Part shown: positions 13,643 to 25,702 of the stretch, piece by piece
Position numbering within the stretch: the first letter of the stretch is position 1
Layout: each line of letters starts with the position of its first letter
Source: Phlebotomus papatasi
Lineage: Eukaryota; Arthropoda; Insecta; Diptera; Psychodidae
Assembly: GCF_024763615.1 (NCBI RefSeq)
Contig: NC_077222.1
Coordinates: forward strand, 47,306,001 to 47,370,000
DNA: 64,000 bases
Direction: 5' to 3'
The notes under the pieces: generated by a model
The model's input: only the letters and a program-made list of their open reading frames with translations
What the model was told of the DNA's origin: nothing
Databases searched by the model: none
Program-made: the position numbers and the translations under genes

Positions 13643-14075
13643 ATCAATCGCATTTAAATTTATTTGCCTCTCGGCCCCAGCCAAAGAAGAAGCGTAAATC
13701 ACGGACGGCGTTCACAAATCACCAAATTTTCGAATTGGAGAAGAGGTTTCTGTATCAGAAATACCTTTCGCCGGCCGACCGAGACGAAATAGCGGCTGCA
13801 CTTGGACTTTCCAATGCTCAGGTGAATATCAGGATATCCAACAAACATGACTTAAAACAACAGCAACTGCAATAAATTATATTTTTCGTCAGGTAATCAC
13901 ATGGTTCCAAAACCGTCGGGCAAAACTGAAGCGGGATATGGAGGAGCTGAAAAAGGATGTGGAAACAGTAAAAGTATTGTCATCACACAAAAGCTTTCTC
14001 GAAAATGTCAACGATTTGGGTATCCTGAAAAAGAAAACTGTCCACGACGAAAGCGATTCAAGTCCTCAGAAGTAA
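13643..14075 (+). CDS. lb: ladybird (Lbx-class) homeobox protein, two 3' coding exons; 5' part not found
   Basis: Homeodomain transcription factor of the Lbx/ladybird class, a nuclear DNA-binding protein that in Drosophila patterns heart, muscle and epidermal cell fates. Two exons are supported: 13643-13821 (acceptor TAG before 13643, donor CAG/GTGAAT) and 13893-14075 (acceptor CAG, stop TAA). They join in phase 0 and give 120 residues. The homeodomain covers residues 17-76 of this fragment, beginning KRKSRTAFTNHQIFELEKRF, with Thr47, Trp48 and Asn51 in the recognition helix. HLNLFASRPQPKKKRKSRTA before it and KLKRDMEELKKDVETVKVL after it are, from memory, typical of ladybird proteins. The intron splits the homeodomain exactly between residues 44 and 45 and is only 71 bp. 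The first nucleotide of the opening codon comes from an upstream exon that I could not find. Drosophila has two paralogues (lbe, lbl); which one this matches, or whether it is their single ancestor, cannot be decided here. Confidence 0.93.
13822..13892 (+). other. 71-bp intron inside the ladybird homeobox
   Basis: The intron starts GTGAAT and ends TCGTCAG. It lies between homeodomain codons 44 (Gln) and 45 (Val), a position used by several ANTP-class homeobox genes. Its reading frame is not open, and removing it restores an intact recognition helix. Confidence 0.9.
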
Positions 14076-14414
14076 TAGAAGCCTATAAGATCTAGTACCA
14101 ATAACTAATATTTGAGGAAATTAATTAAAATGATAATCATAATTGTGTAAATAGTCCCAATTTTCCTCTTCATAAGTGTAGTATGATTGTAACAGAAAAT
14201 TTTATGTATTTTATAAAGATCTCAATGCAATGTAGAATTTTATAGCATGACATTCTGAATCTATAGAAAATATTTCACGGCTAGTATCACTTTTATTTAT
14301 AATTACCTCAATTTAATTTTTTTTCATTTAACAGCTAAAAGTGCAATACAGAAATTCTATTCCTTTGGAGGATCATTTTATTAAATATCCATAGCGCAAC
14401 TAATGCGCATGTTC

Positions 14415-14420
14415 AATAAA
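14415..14420 (+). terminator. possible polyadenylation signal for ladybird
   Basis: A canonical AATAAA lies 340 nt after the ladybird stop codon. The region is AT-rich, so chance matches are frequent, and other AATAAA-like hexamers occur further downstream (about 14616 and beyond). Confidence 0.3.
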
Positions 14421-15723
14421 TATATATATTTTTTAAATCCATTAATGCCATACTATTACATCCAAATCAAATGGAAAATTGTCAGAAAGAGAATTATTAA
14501 AACAAAAAAAAAAACATTGAAAAAAAATTTAAAACTTGGGTTTTATGTGAAAGAAAATGAATGGAATGATAGGGGCTTCAGACTTTAGGATTAACACCAG
14601 GATTTCGTTAAATTTCAAATAAATATTACAAAAAAGAAGCGTTTGAAAGTCAAGGGGTTACGTGGGTTAAACAGATTGGAAAAGAGCATATTTTCTCTAT
14701 TTTTTAAAGAATAATAAATTTTTATTTCTATACAGATTCTTAAGCATATAAAAGCACAACATTTAAATTAATTTTTCTCAAACTTTTATTTGAAAATCTT
14801 AAAAATTCAATCGTTGGGACCTGATTTTCGGGGATCTTCTTTTAGAAAAACTTACTTTGCGGTGGGCAACTTTTCTTAGAGTATATTAATATCAAATTAA
14901 GAAATCAAACATATTTCCTGTTATCTGATGATTTAAACTCGTACTTGAGCGGTACATTTTTTTTTAAAATGAAATTGGGGTTTTTTTTGTCACAATTTTA
15001 TACAAAAAAAAGACAATTTGTAGCGTTATTTACACCACGTTTTGTCTTATAAGTTGTGATAGTTAAAAAAAAAGCCTACCGTTCAAACATGAGTTTAACT
15101 TATTAACTAAATAACAGGAAATAATTAATTTTTTGATGCCAGATGAATGTAACTCGAAAAATCTTGTCCAGCGCAAGTTAAAATTCTTTTTTAAAAATTG
15201 TCTGCAATAATTTGAAATTTTAAAATAAAAATTTAAGAAAATATAGTTTAAATATTGTACATGCTTAAGATCTGGAATTACATATTTTTTTCTTATGTTG
15301 AAAAGAGATATTAAGAAAATATGCTGTTTTTTTATTAGCTGCGTGTAATACAATCTCCGAATCAAAGATTTGTCCAAATGGCTTACCGGATTTCTCAAAA
15401 TGAGGGGGAGAGGATATAGTTAGAATTAGAAAGTTAAAAGGCATGTTTTTGACGAATCTTTTACAGTACTTTTATTAAAAAAGGGTGTAATAATAAAATA
15501 AACTATTTGCGACATATTGAATTGCAAATGTTTCTACCGCGGTTGCTGCATAAATTATAGTATCTGTTTGCTCCGGTAACGTCAAGCATAATTTTGCATA
15601 AAAAAAGAAAAGTAAAATAAGACATTAATTGTTACATATGTATTTTGTAGATGAACATAAAAATTTTAAAGATAAAATTTTTCCGAGGTCTAGAGATTTA
15701 TTTTCGCCCAAAATTTTGTTTTT

Positions 15724-15864
15724 TTAACCCTTTAAGGACGAGGTCAAAAATTGGGGATCAGAAAAAAAATTTCTGACTTTTTAAAGCAAAACACAACTTT
15801 AGAAGACCGTAGGATAAATTTCATTTTTGGGTCACCGGTGACCCAATCGTCCTTAAAGGGTTAA
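15724..15864. mobile_element. TTAA-flanked MITE
   Basis: A 141-bp element with terminal inverted repeats TTAACCCTTTAAGGACGA and its complement, flanked by or including TTAA. TTAA targets and CCCTTT-type ends are a piggyBac-like feature. It contains a GGTCACCGGTGACC palindrome near its right end. Confidence 0.8.
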
Positions 15865-18275
15865 CTGGTAAAAAGTATATACAAAAAAATGTTTTTACAT
15901 GTTTTACATTTTATTTAGTTCATTGAAGAGAATTTTATATTGCCTTTTAGGACAACTCGATTCGTCACGTAGCCTATAATCACTATAGTATAAAATTAAA
16001 AAAATTAATTATTAATTACTAATTCAATTCCTAAAATTAATTGAAAGAAACATCTTTAAAATAAATATGTTAAAAAAGTTTATGTATGCTTGACACTACA
16101 TGTTCGGCTGTTTATAATTTAAAAGATACACGTCCTTTTAAAATTTGAAACGTGTTTTTTTTATTATTATTTTTTTTAATAGTATCATGAAACAAGCAAA
16201 TAAAAAAGATTATTAGTTTCTCATTAAAATCGATGATAGATCGAAATGGTTTTGAGAAATCACTGCAATATCTTACTTTTTAGAAATGTGAGGACCATCG
16301 GAAAATGTAAATTTTCGGTCTAAAACCCGATATAAATCGAAACCGTTTTTTTCCTCATTCTGTATTTAATTTAAATGTGTGTAATCTCGATCAAGTTTTA
16401 ATAGTTTCACTCCCGTTTATGAGAAGTTTTCAAAGTATTTTTAGAAAACAAATAACACTTGAGCGTTGCCTATAATGAGTTTTCAAACACTTCAATAACA
16501 AAATATATGGTTCAAAATTTCTTGATGAACCCAAGTCTTGAGAAAATCCTGAAACTCTATGTGTTTTCATTTAATCCTTTGATTGTCCATGCGCAATGTA
16601 TAGAATGGCCATCATTTTATGATTTTTTAATAATTATTTTTTTTTGCTTTAAATATTGAAAAAGAAACGATGTCACAGCTTGTAGTTGATGTTCAGGCTA
16701 TAACAATTTTTAAAAAAATATTAGAATTACAAGAATGTAACTAGAAGGCAAATTCTCTTTATATAAGTTTCAAACAAAAATTTTTTAACAAAATAAAAAG
16801 AAATCACCTTTATTAATACTAGGATTTTGTGACACTGGGTGAACGGTCGCAAGATTAGGGAATTTAAACAGGCTTCCGAATACACCAGTTCTACAAGTCT
16901 CGTATTTCAAAAAAAAAAACAAGTAATTACAGTGGTTTCTCAAAATCATTTATCAATTGCACTCAATCAATATAATTCTAAGCCTACAATTTCCAAAAAA
17001 AATATCACTTGTGAAGGATTTAGAGTTGTAAAGCCATATGGACAGGTTCTTGGACTGAAGACTGTTCGGGATTCGGGTTCTGTATAGCTTCTTTACTTGA
17101 CTTGTGCGTCAATTTTATGCAAAAATTCTAACACTTTTAGGAACTTTTGAAAACTATTCTTTGAAAGATTTAATGAGAATTTTCCAGAAAATAATTCACC
17201 ACCTATATAGAAATTATCTTTGTTTCTTTCTTTATTTGTCTTTCCAAACTTTCTCTAACTTAGCAAATCGCAAAAACAAATGGACATTAAATGAATAAAA
17301 TTAGTCAGTAAAAAATGTATTTGTATTTTCTGATAAAAAATTACTTATCGGTTATGAATCGGTTCTTTAACCTTGAAAAAACCGTTAGTAAAAAAAAAGT
17401 TTTTTTTTGTATTTGCATAACTTTTTTAAAACATATCCAAAAATGAAAAAAATCGCGAAACTTAGAAAACTTAAAATTTTGCAAAAATGTTTTTAATTTT
17501 ATAATTGTTGGTTTCAGGTAAAATTGAAAATTATTATTTTTTTGTGTTTCGCTAAAACTTGTATAACAATTTCACTGCCTTAATAATGTTAGTGACTACT
17601 GATCAAATTTGATTTTTTACTGATAAATTTAATTTTTTGTTGCTTATTTGTAAATTTTCTAAAATGTAAATCAATTATAGAATTTAGTAGATCCAGCTCC
17701 ATATTTTCCCCATATAGTACAAGTCAAGTAAAATAATGTATAATATTGAAGTTTATGATGATGGAAGAGAAAAAAAATAATTGGGTGGTTTCGAATTATG
17801 GAAGCTATTTTCGAATAAAAGGATATTTTTTTTTATAAAATCAAATCATAATAAGTTTTAAATTATCTCATTTGATTATCCGTTCACTTTCTTTTACACA
17901 TTAAAATCCATATTTTAAAAACCTCTGTATTTAGAAGTAAATTGTCCTCTACTACAAAATTGGGAAAAAATGAAATTAATTGAATTAAAATTGATTTATA
18001 GAAAATTCAACATTTTTATTGCGCCTCACTAATTTGGTGGACTCGACAATAATTATTACAATTGAAAGTATTGCAATTTTATCCTGCATATAAGGATAAA
18101 GAAAATTATAACTAACAGTCACTGAAAGTGTACATACCATGAAAACAAGAAAAGAAAAGTTGTGAAAGTTAATTCTAATGATGGTGTACATATCTCTAGT
18201 TAATATGAAAGATGTCAGAGTTGCATGTAAAAGAATTGACTTAAATATGTAAAATGTTTCGTTTAATTGTACGTA

Positions 18276-18300
18276 ATGTATGTATGTATGTATGTATGTT
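18276..18300. repeat. (GTAT)n microsatellite
   Basis: Five to six tandem tetranucleotide units of ATGT/GTAT. Confidence 0.9.
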
Positions 18301-19249
18301 AATTAAATTATTCATTTAGAAAGAGACTGTATATAGTGACAAAGATATCATATAGAAATAAAATTAATTATTCAAAACTGAGTGTTTTATATTTCCCCAG
18401 AACTCCCAAAAGACCATCAAATCAATCAACTTCTTTGCTGAATTGTTGAAAACTCAGCATTTTTCCACCCACCTGGAAGCCATTTTACGATATGAACCCA
18501 CAGAAATGTCTCCAATTGACAACGCCTCACTAAAGTTAACAAGTTTATGCGATTTTTGTGGTAGAAGCAATTATTTGTCTCAGTTTCTTGGTCGAATTTA
18601 CAAAGATTCTTGTTGCAATAGCTGTCACTTTTTTTTAAATTTTTGTGGAGAACTATAAAACTGATGAGATTGATGGTCCATCCGATATCCGCATGCTTCA
18701 TTTGGTGGTACATGAATTATCAAATTGTAAGGAGAACGAATGAAAATCAATTGTGGGGAGCGTACCAACCAAAAACTGTGCACAAAAAGATGTCAGTATA
18801 AAAGCATGGATGAGGATGAGTGAGTAAAATGAAACAAAATCACGATAAATTGTGTGTTCGCGCCACATTTTTATTGCCTTAATGTGTGATTTATGAGTTT
18901 TAAAAAGCAATATTGTAAACAGTAATGTTCTTAGCTTACGGTTTCATCATAATGTGGGTGAACTGTCTTGGATGAGACAGAGCATACAACTCAACGCATT
19001 TAAATTCAAATTGGTCGATGATCAGTAAAAATTTCAACAATAATTTATTTAAAATAAGAATTTAAAGTACTTTTGTTACTACTCAATAGATTGCGCTTTT
19101 GTTATTCTGCTGTTCTATACTTAGCACAAAATCTCTAATATCTCAGACACAGAATTTTCGAAATTAAAATTGCTATAAAAGTGCTATAAAGTTGTTGTCC
19201 TCGCTAGAGATAACTTCAAAAAAGTTGGTAAGATATTGGAGTTGATTTT

Positions 19250-19276
19250 CATAGATGCATAGATGCATAGATGCAT
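19250..19276. repeat. CATAGATG tandem repeat
   Basis: Three tandem copies of an 8-bp unit. Confidence 0.9.
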
Positions 19277-19631
19277 TTCATAGAGCAAGAAATGAAATTT
19301 TCTTATTTTTCCACATTTATTTTGTTTAGCACGTGAACTACAAATCAAAGATTATAAAGTTTCAAAATAATTTAAAAGGGTAAAGTGTGACTTCATAGAA
19401 ATTTTGTGAACTTAGTGATAAAAACACCGTAAATGAAAACCTTCACGGGTAAAAGTAGTCTTGATTCGCAAAAATAGATTTAAATTAGTCTTAATAATGT
19501 AAAAAATAATATGGAAAATTAATACGATTCACATAAATTTTTTAATGTGAAAGTATATTAATGCTCTGAGTTCTTTTAGTTAATTTAAATTTTTCCTGAA
19601 CAAATCTATCTATTTATCAAAAAAATTGATG

Positions 19632-21189
19632 TACCGTCGTTGCGGGTGACTTTGCACTCGGGGGGTGACTTTGCACTCTGCTGTTCGTGAGACTTTGAAC
19701 AATTCTAGCACTTATTGATAGTCTTCGCCGATCCGGTCTACCATGTCAAAGTATATAGGGATATATTATGTACCAAGGAAAGTACAATGATCCTCAAAAG
19801 AATTCTTGTAGTTTCAGTAATAGTCAATGAAATCCTAGTATAGGTATTTTGTCAAAAAACGACTCCGCGAAAAAGTTATCTGAAGATGCAATTCCAAAAT
19901 CGGATTCAGAGTAGTAAATTACCCAAATCTATTCTAAATTTATCTGGCTAGAATAATCCACTTCGATTTTGTTCATTATTTTTATTAAAATATTTTTTTT
20001 TCACTATAATCTTCCTAAGAACGCATGATTTATATTATAAAATTGCATGTAAGGTCTTTCTTAAGCTTTATTATAGAAGTATTTAGCTAAAACTTATCCA
20101 ATTTTTTGATAATTTAATATAAAATGACCGAGATCTACAAGATGGTGTGGTTGCCATTTTGGTTTGACGTTTCTGTCCGCCATTTTGAATAACTGTCAAA
20201 ACAAAAATCTCATCCGATTGAGCTGAAATTTTAGTATATTCTAGCTGATGTCAAAACCTTTTCAGAACATATATAACATCCGACCTAGGTCAAGCGATTG
20301 TCTGGATACTGGGGCTTTAAGTTCAAAATTTTGACATTTTCATGAATACTGAACTACGGAGTGCTTCTTTTATCGAAACCATCACAAAAAAGACAGCACT
20401 ATCGTTAGGCGATGAGATCTAAATAACAAACAAAAATAAAAGTAATGTTTTTCTTTATAACAGCATATTATTTCAAGATCTGAAAAACTGTTTTTGCAAA
20501 AATGAAAAAATAAAAAAATAAATAAATACACTTTTCATTTATTTTTTTTAATTATGTAAGATTAAATAAATATATAAAATAAAAGCCTCAACCATTTTTA
20601 ATGGTTACTGAGGCATTTCGTTTTGGGTTTTAAAATTAAGGATTAGTAAATAAAGATCGCCAAAATATGAATATTTCAAAATTTTAAACTTTGAGCCTCT
20701 GTATCTCGGTAAATACATGACGTAGACTAGAACATAGATACGTTCTGAAAAGGTCTTGACATCAGCTACAACATACTAAAATTTCAACCCAATCGGACCA
20801 GTTTTAGGTTTTGACAGTTATTCAAAATGGCGGACAGAAACGTCAAATCAAGATGGCGACCACGTCATCTTGTAGATCTCGTGCATCTTACTCTTAGAAC
20901 TGAAGATCTTCATTGTCGTTTATTATCAGAAATTGTTGATTTTTTAGTATTTATTAAAAAGTGCAAAGTCACCCGCACCTTATCCCCTGAGCAAGCCTTT
21001 TTTCTTGATTTTTTTAAACATAGTAAAATTTTATAAAATCAATGCTAGTGGCACAAAATTCATTAATTAACAACTGAACACAAATAATTTTACTCAAAAA
21101 CCCCCCTCCCTTCACTCTAACTATCCACTTTTAGAGGGCAAAGTTGAAAAACAGCGAAAAAACGTGCAAAGTCACCCGCAACGACGGTA
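19632..21189. mobile_element. 1.56-kb foldback element
   Basis: Terminal inverted repeats start TACCGTCGTTGCGGGTGACT and end in the exact complement (GTCACCCGCAACGACGGTA), with TA at both ends. A second, inner inverted pair of about 150 bp lies at 20140-20290 and 20725-20880 and includes the CCATTTTGAATAACTGTC segment. The ~70-codon open frame at 20827 is a product of this inner arm and not a gene. No transposase is seen. Confidence 0.85.
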
Positions 21190-21699
21190 ATTCAAAATCG
21201 AGTGATAAAAAGAGTTTATTATAGGTGTAAATTTTAACGTAAACAAACACGGAGTGCATCCAAATTCGATTTGCAGCTGAAAACCTGTGATAAGCCTATG
21301 CTTATAGAAGTGTAATTCCTTCATTGAATTATAACAATTCTTGTTTAATGTTGCAGAATAATATTGGGAATTTCAGGAAATAAAAGAAGAATAATTATTG
21401 TAAAAAAACTACTGAGTATTGCAAGAAAAGTTCAATTACACAAAAATACATATTATGATTGCAGTTGTGTATTAGTTTTACAAAAAAATCGTGCGTAAGA
21501 AAGTAAACCAAGGATTATCGTTGTAATCTTTTCTTACTGTGTAATTTAATGTCTCGTATTCTGATTAAGCTAAAAACTTAAGATTTTTGCAAACTGTGAC
21601 TTTTATGACTTCCCTGAAATTTTACCACAGTCTTGGGTAATGTCAACCAAAACTGAGCAATTTTAAAATGGCCGTTAATACGCAGTAAAAGTCTTATAT

Positions 21700-22300
21700 A
21701 AATCCAAGTGAAAAATATCGATGAGCGGCTAGAAGTTGATGATGTCAGATCCACCCCCCCCCCACATCCGCCATTTTGAAATACCCCAAAATTTTGTTTT
21801 CTCAATGACTCGGCCCCTATGTCATCGATCGATCTCAAATTTTAGTATGTTATAGCTGGACCTAAGAGCTTTCGATCGAAACTTAACCCCCTCTGACCGC
21901 CCTTGCCTGAGCTAGAGGAGGTCAAAAATTCAATTTTTAAATGGTCATATCTCCCCTTCTAATTATCTGAATTTGAAAAATTTTCGTGTTTTGGAAAGCC
22001 CTCGTGGAGTACTATAATTTTCATGATGACACCCTAATTTCATCCGATTTAATCGAAGATCCGATTAGTCGAAAAATCGATTTTTGATTAATCGATCTCG
22101 AATATTTCGAAAACTAGACGATGTTTTAAGTTTTAGTATGTTGTGGGTGAGGTCGAGACCTTTCCAACAGTGGGTCGTACTCCTCCGTCGATGTTCCCTG
22201 ACCCGAGCTATATAACCAAAAATGTTTTGATCAGACTGCATTTTTTATGTTTATGAAGGGATTTCGATGAAATTTTAGCATATACTGTATCTGAGAGCAA
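21700..22300 (+). repeat. dispersed repeat A, copy 3
   Basis: Aligned to copies 1 and 2 from the GAAGTTGATGATGTCAGAT segment through the end matching window base 1 (near 22260). It extends further than copy 1 can show because that copy is cut by the window edge. A related palindromic MITE follows at 22470. Confidence 0.8.
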
Positions 22301-22469
22301 GATCTTTCTAATAATTGGTCCTATCCGTCTCTACCCCAAACCACTGTATCCCGACCCTTACTATATCCAAATGGACCGGACTCTATTTCTAATGTTTATT
22401 AACCGATTTCAATGAACTTTTCTTTCTTTTGTTGGCCTTCCCCTCTCAGACTATTTAAAATAGAAAATG

Positions 22470-22795
22470 ACCAGTGATAAGCCCAGATAAGCTTATGGTA
22501 GCTGAGATTCTTTACAGTCGACCTCGAAATGCTTGCAACTCATAGTGCTTACAACTCGGAATGCGTGAAAATTCGATTGTAAATTGAATTTCGGGGGCAG
22601 AGAATCACGTCGAACCAATTTTATCCATTTCGGCCGCCGAGAACAGTTTACTCGACGCGATTGTTTACCCCAAAAATTCAATTTACAATCGAATTTTCAC
22701 GCATTCCGAGTTGCAAGCACTTCAAGTTGCAAGCATTTCGAGGTCGACTGTAAAGAATCTCAGCTACCATAAGCTTATCTGGGCTTCTCACTGGT
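22470..22795. mobile_element. 326-bp palindromic MITE
   Basis: The whole element is a near-palindrome centred near 22632. The arms begin ACCAGTGATAAGCCCAGATA and are almost identical for over 100 bp, diverging toward the centre. It therefore shows nearly the same 62-codon open frame on both strands (22584-22772 and 22681-22493). That frame ends at a stop within the arm and has no known domain. Confidence 0.85.
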
Positions 22796-22850
22796 TTTAC
22801 GATTGTCTTTGATGGAGAAAGCAAAGACCAAGTTTCATGAAAATTGTGGT

Positions 22851-23055
22851 AGGGGGAGGTGGGGCTACTTTGGGCTGTGAAGCTACATTGGCAATATGAT
22901 TCTTTGGCTTATTTTTAAAAGAAGATGTTTTTTACAATTATTTTATTTAGATATACAATGGTTTTGTCTATCCAAATTACGTTATTAAAACCCAGTTTCC
23001 TTTAGATATTTAATTTTTTTGTGAATGGTGGACTGTGAAGTTCATTTGAACACCT
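22851..23055. mobile_element. MITE, GGTGGGGCTACTTTG family, decayed right end
   Basis: Its sequence parallels the reverse complement of 57537-57720, including ATTATTTTATTTAGAT and the TTGTCTATC segment. The right terminus has lost most of its match. Confidence 0.7.
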
Positions 23056-23434
23056 CGTCGCAGAACTTCCTATTTGCATAATAGCTCATAATTCTTGCGT
23101 GAAAAAAATCTAAAAATATTTTCAATTTTCATAATTTAACCAAAAAAAATATAGAAAATTGAAAAAGAAGGGACATTTTTAAGGCTTTTTCCAGCATATT
23201 TCGAGAGACACGCAGTAAAAGATATTAAAAATTATTTTTTCAAATATAATTTAGGTTCAATTAAAAAAAAATTGTTGGATTTCGAAGAAAATGTAAAAAT
23301 GAAAAGTGGATAGAACGTGCGTTAAAGTTTTTAGAATGTTTTGTGCCCGGAAATTTGCTCGGAGCCCTTGGTTTAGTCCCTGTATTTTTGGAAATATTTC
23401 GAAAAGGTTCCTGAAATGTTCATGGTAAGGTTTT

Positions 23435-23652
23435 AAGTGCCCTCACTCGACCGGTTCCTCGTCTCGACCGGTAGATTTATTTAGTCAATTTATTTATATT
23501 TGCTCTATAATATTTTGCATATGATCTAACATTAATAGGTCAATCATTCCACGAATAACAAACCAGTGCCAAATTCATAGAAATTGACCATGAACCATTC
23601 AAAAGTTGACCCACCGGTCGAGTCGAGAAACCCGGTCGAGTGAGGGTACTTT
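23435..23652. mobile_element. MITE, CTCGACCGG family
   Basis: Inverted ends of about 37 bp: the left contains CCTCACTCGACCGG and GTCTCGACCGG, the right the complements. The AT-rich core has no gene. A solo right end lies at 57437-57475. Confidence 0.8.
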
Positions 23653-23999
23653 ATCTTATATTCTTAGATAGTTTATCTATCACTTTAAACAAGAAAGAGA
23701 AGTAGAATACTTTTACCTTGTAATTCGGAAGTATCCTTAAAGCAAATAGACTTTGCGGGATGGAAGAATTTTTGATGTTGGTCATTGTAGGGGATTGTAA
23801 CATAAAAAAATTGAAGTTCTTATATAATTATATTAAGGAAATCTAAGCTGTAACTTGATAAAGGTGAAAATCGCGATGAATATCAATTTTATGTCGAGGA
23901 ACCAATTACTTGAGTATTGGTTTTTATTATCTCAACACTAAGCATATAACGTAGCTGTTGATGATGAGCCCATAAACAATTGAGCCACAGCTGAAAACT

Positions 24000-24265
24000 C
24001 TTTTAACTGCAGCAACAAGAAAACTCCCCGATTTAGCTTGGAATGTTGAACACACAAACAAAAGCCGTGGATATCGACATTTCCAGTTGAAAGACAACCT
24101 CCCATCTCACCATTTTGACAATACTTGTGCGCACTCTTCCTTGCACTGCATTTCTCTCTCGCTCTTACGGCGGTTTTCCGGGCATATTACAGCCTGAGCT
24201 TGGAGCGGAAAACCCTGTTTATTTATTCAACTCCCTCTGCTCTATAACACCCCAAGTGCATAAAA
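24000..24265. promoter_or_regulatory. candidate enhancer between ladybird and bagpipe
   Basis: A less AT-rich, non-repetitive block with no coding frame. CGGTTTTCCG (24171-24180) and CGGAAAACC (24206-24214) form an inverted pair resembling Rel/Dorsal sites. TGTTTATTTAT (Fox-like) follows, and a CAGCTG E-box lies near 23985. The regulatory role is inferred. Confidence 0.3.
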
Positions 24266-24966
24266 TCAACTCGTCTTCATAAAATGTTGAGTCTCTTCCA
24301 CGTAGATTGTAAAATATATACAGTTTACTAAGAGATTGTACTCTGTGTTTATACTGAAATTTCCTTGTTTAAATGAACTCCACGAAAATATAATTATGCA
24401 CTATTACAGTAATTATCGTATTATATGATTTGGTCAGAGTCTATTAGAATATTATTAACATTCCTGTTGAAAGATATAATTAATCTTGTAGCACGTGAAT
24501 GCTGCGTAATCATTTTCATCTTTCTTTACACAAGCTTATGTTTGGCCAATAAAACTCTACAAGTTTTATTATCGCTAAGATAACTGAATGAAATAGATTT
24601 TAGATTTTGTTTCGTATGCTATATTTCCTATTGAGCTTTAATAACAGTCTCAATTAATTATTAAAATAATCTTTATAAATAAAAGTTTAATTAATATTTG
24701 CATATATTGTTAAATATAAAGTAAATAGTACCAGACATACATGCATATTGGGAAGATATCAGGGCTAAGTTACGAGTTTATAGGTTTACTATAGATTTAA
24801 AAATTGTTCACAATTCATCTAAAAATTATCCCAAAAATGAAAAATTTTATATTTATAAATTAAATTTACTAGTAAAATTTAAAATACCAATTCGATACCT
24901 CGGTTGATACAGTCATAGTCTTTTTTTTAGAAATCTCAGAAATAAAATAGGAAAATAGGAAATAAG

Positions 24967-25285
24967 TACACACGGCTCTTCGTTATCCGGCACTTCGTTA
25001 TCCGGGTGACAGCTGCCAAACACGGCGGTTGATGTATTCAAAACGATTTTTTACGAAGCATTTAGTTTTCCAGAGTGAATTAATGTGATATTTTTATTTT
25101 ATCAAAGTTTTTGACACACAATCGTGCTACAAAATGAAACATAAACACACCACAAAGAAAATTCTGTTGTTTTTCGACAGAAAACAAATTCCCACAGCCG
25201 AAAATATAAAAATCGTTGACCAGATTCAAAAAACCAAAATGTCATTTTGTCCCCACGTCAGCCGGATAACAAAGAGTCGAGTGTA
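24967..25285. mobile_element. MITE with TTCGTTATCCGG ends
   Basis: A 319-bp element. The left end has CTCTTCGTTATCCGGC followed by a second CTTCGTTATCCGG; the right end has GCCGGATAACAAAGAGTC. There is no coding frame. Confidence 0.8.
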
Positions 25286-25702
25286 ATCAATTAAAACGAT
25301 GGCAAAGTGTCCCAGCAGCGTTGAGGAATGCTCAAACTCACGAGATAGAGCTATTTGTAAATTATTTTTCTTGCATAATTTTTTGATGCTTACTATAGCG
25401 TACTATAGTGATTAAATTGATTCATAAATTATAAAAGTATTTCAAAATCGTTTATGGTAATTAAACGATCATTCTTCAATGTTTTGGCATGAATTATAAT
25501 CTATATTTAAACGCATAATAACTTTTGTTTGCAAGCATGTTTTTGACACTTCAGTGAGAGTGAGTGAGATCTAAATCTAGTCATCTCATAGTCTTATAGT
25601 CAGTTACGAAAACATGTTTACAAACAAATGTTATTGTACGTTGAGCATAAACATACGGACAAAAAAGAAATTTAAATACGAGAAAGAAAAGTCATTTACA
25701 GA

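Larger units (their letters stand above)
14076..19631. other. gene-free region downstream of ladybird
   Basis: Very AT-rich. It holds a TTAA-flanked MITE (15724-15864), fragments of repeat B near 17340-17460, a (GTAT)n tract (18276-18300) and three tandem CATAGATG units (19250-19276). No coding sequence is recognised. Confidence 0.6.

Noticed and set aside
13901..14095. 64-codon + frame in the ladybird 3' exon
   Set aside because: Out of frame with the homeodomain; the true frame encodes WFQNRRAKLKRD.
15063..15398. 111-codon minus-strand frame
   Set aside because: AT-driven Lys/Asn/Phe/Ile-rich frame, no motif, no promoter or neighbouring exon.
20827..21036. 69-codon frame starting MADRNVKSRWRPRH
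   Set aside because: It lies in the inner inverted arm and terminal region of a foldback element, with no recognisable protein family.
22493..22772. Two nearly identical 62-codon frames on opposite strands
   Set aside because: Explained by the symmetry of the palindromic MITE; no domain and no gene context.
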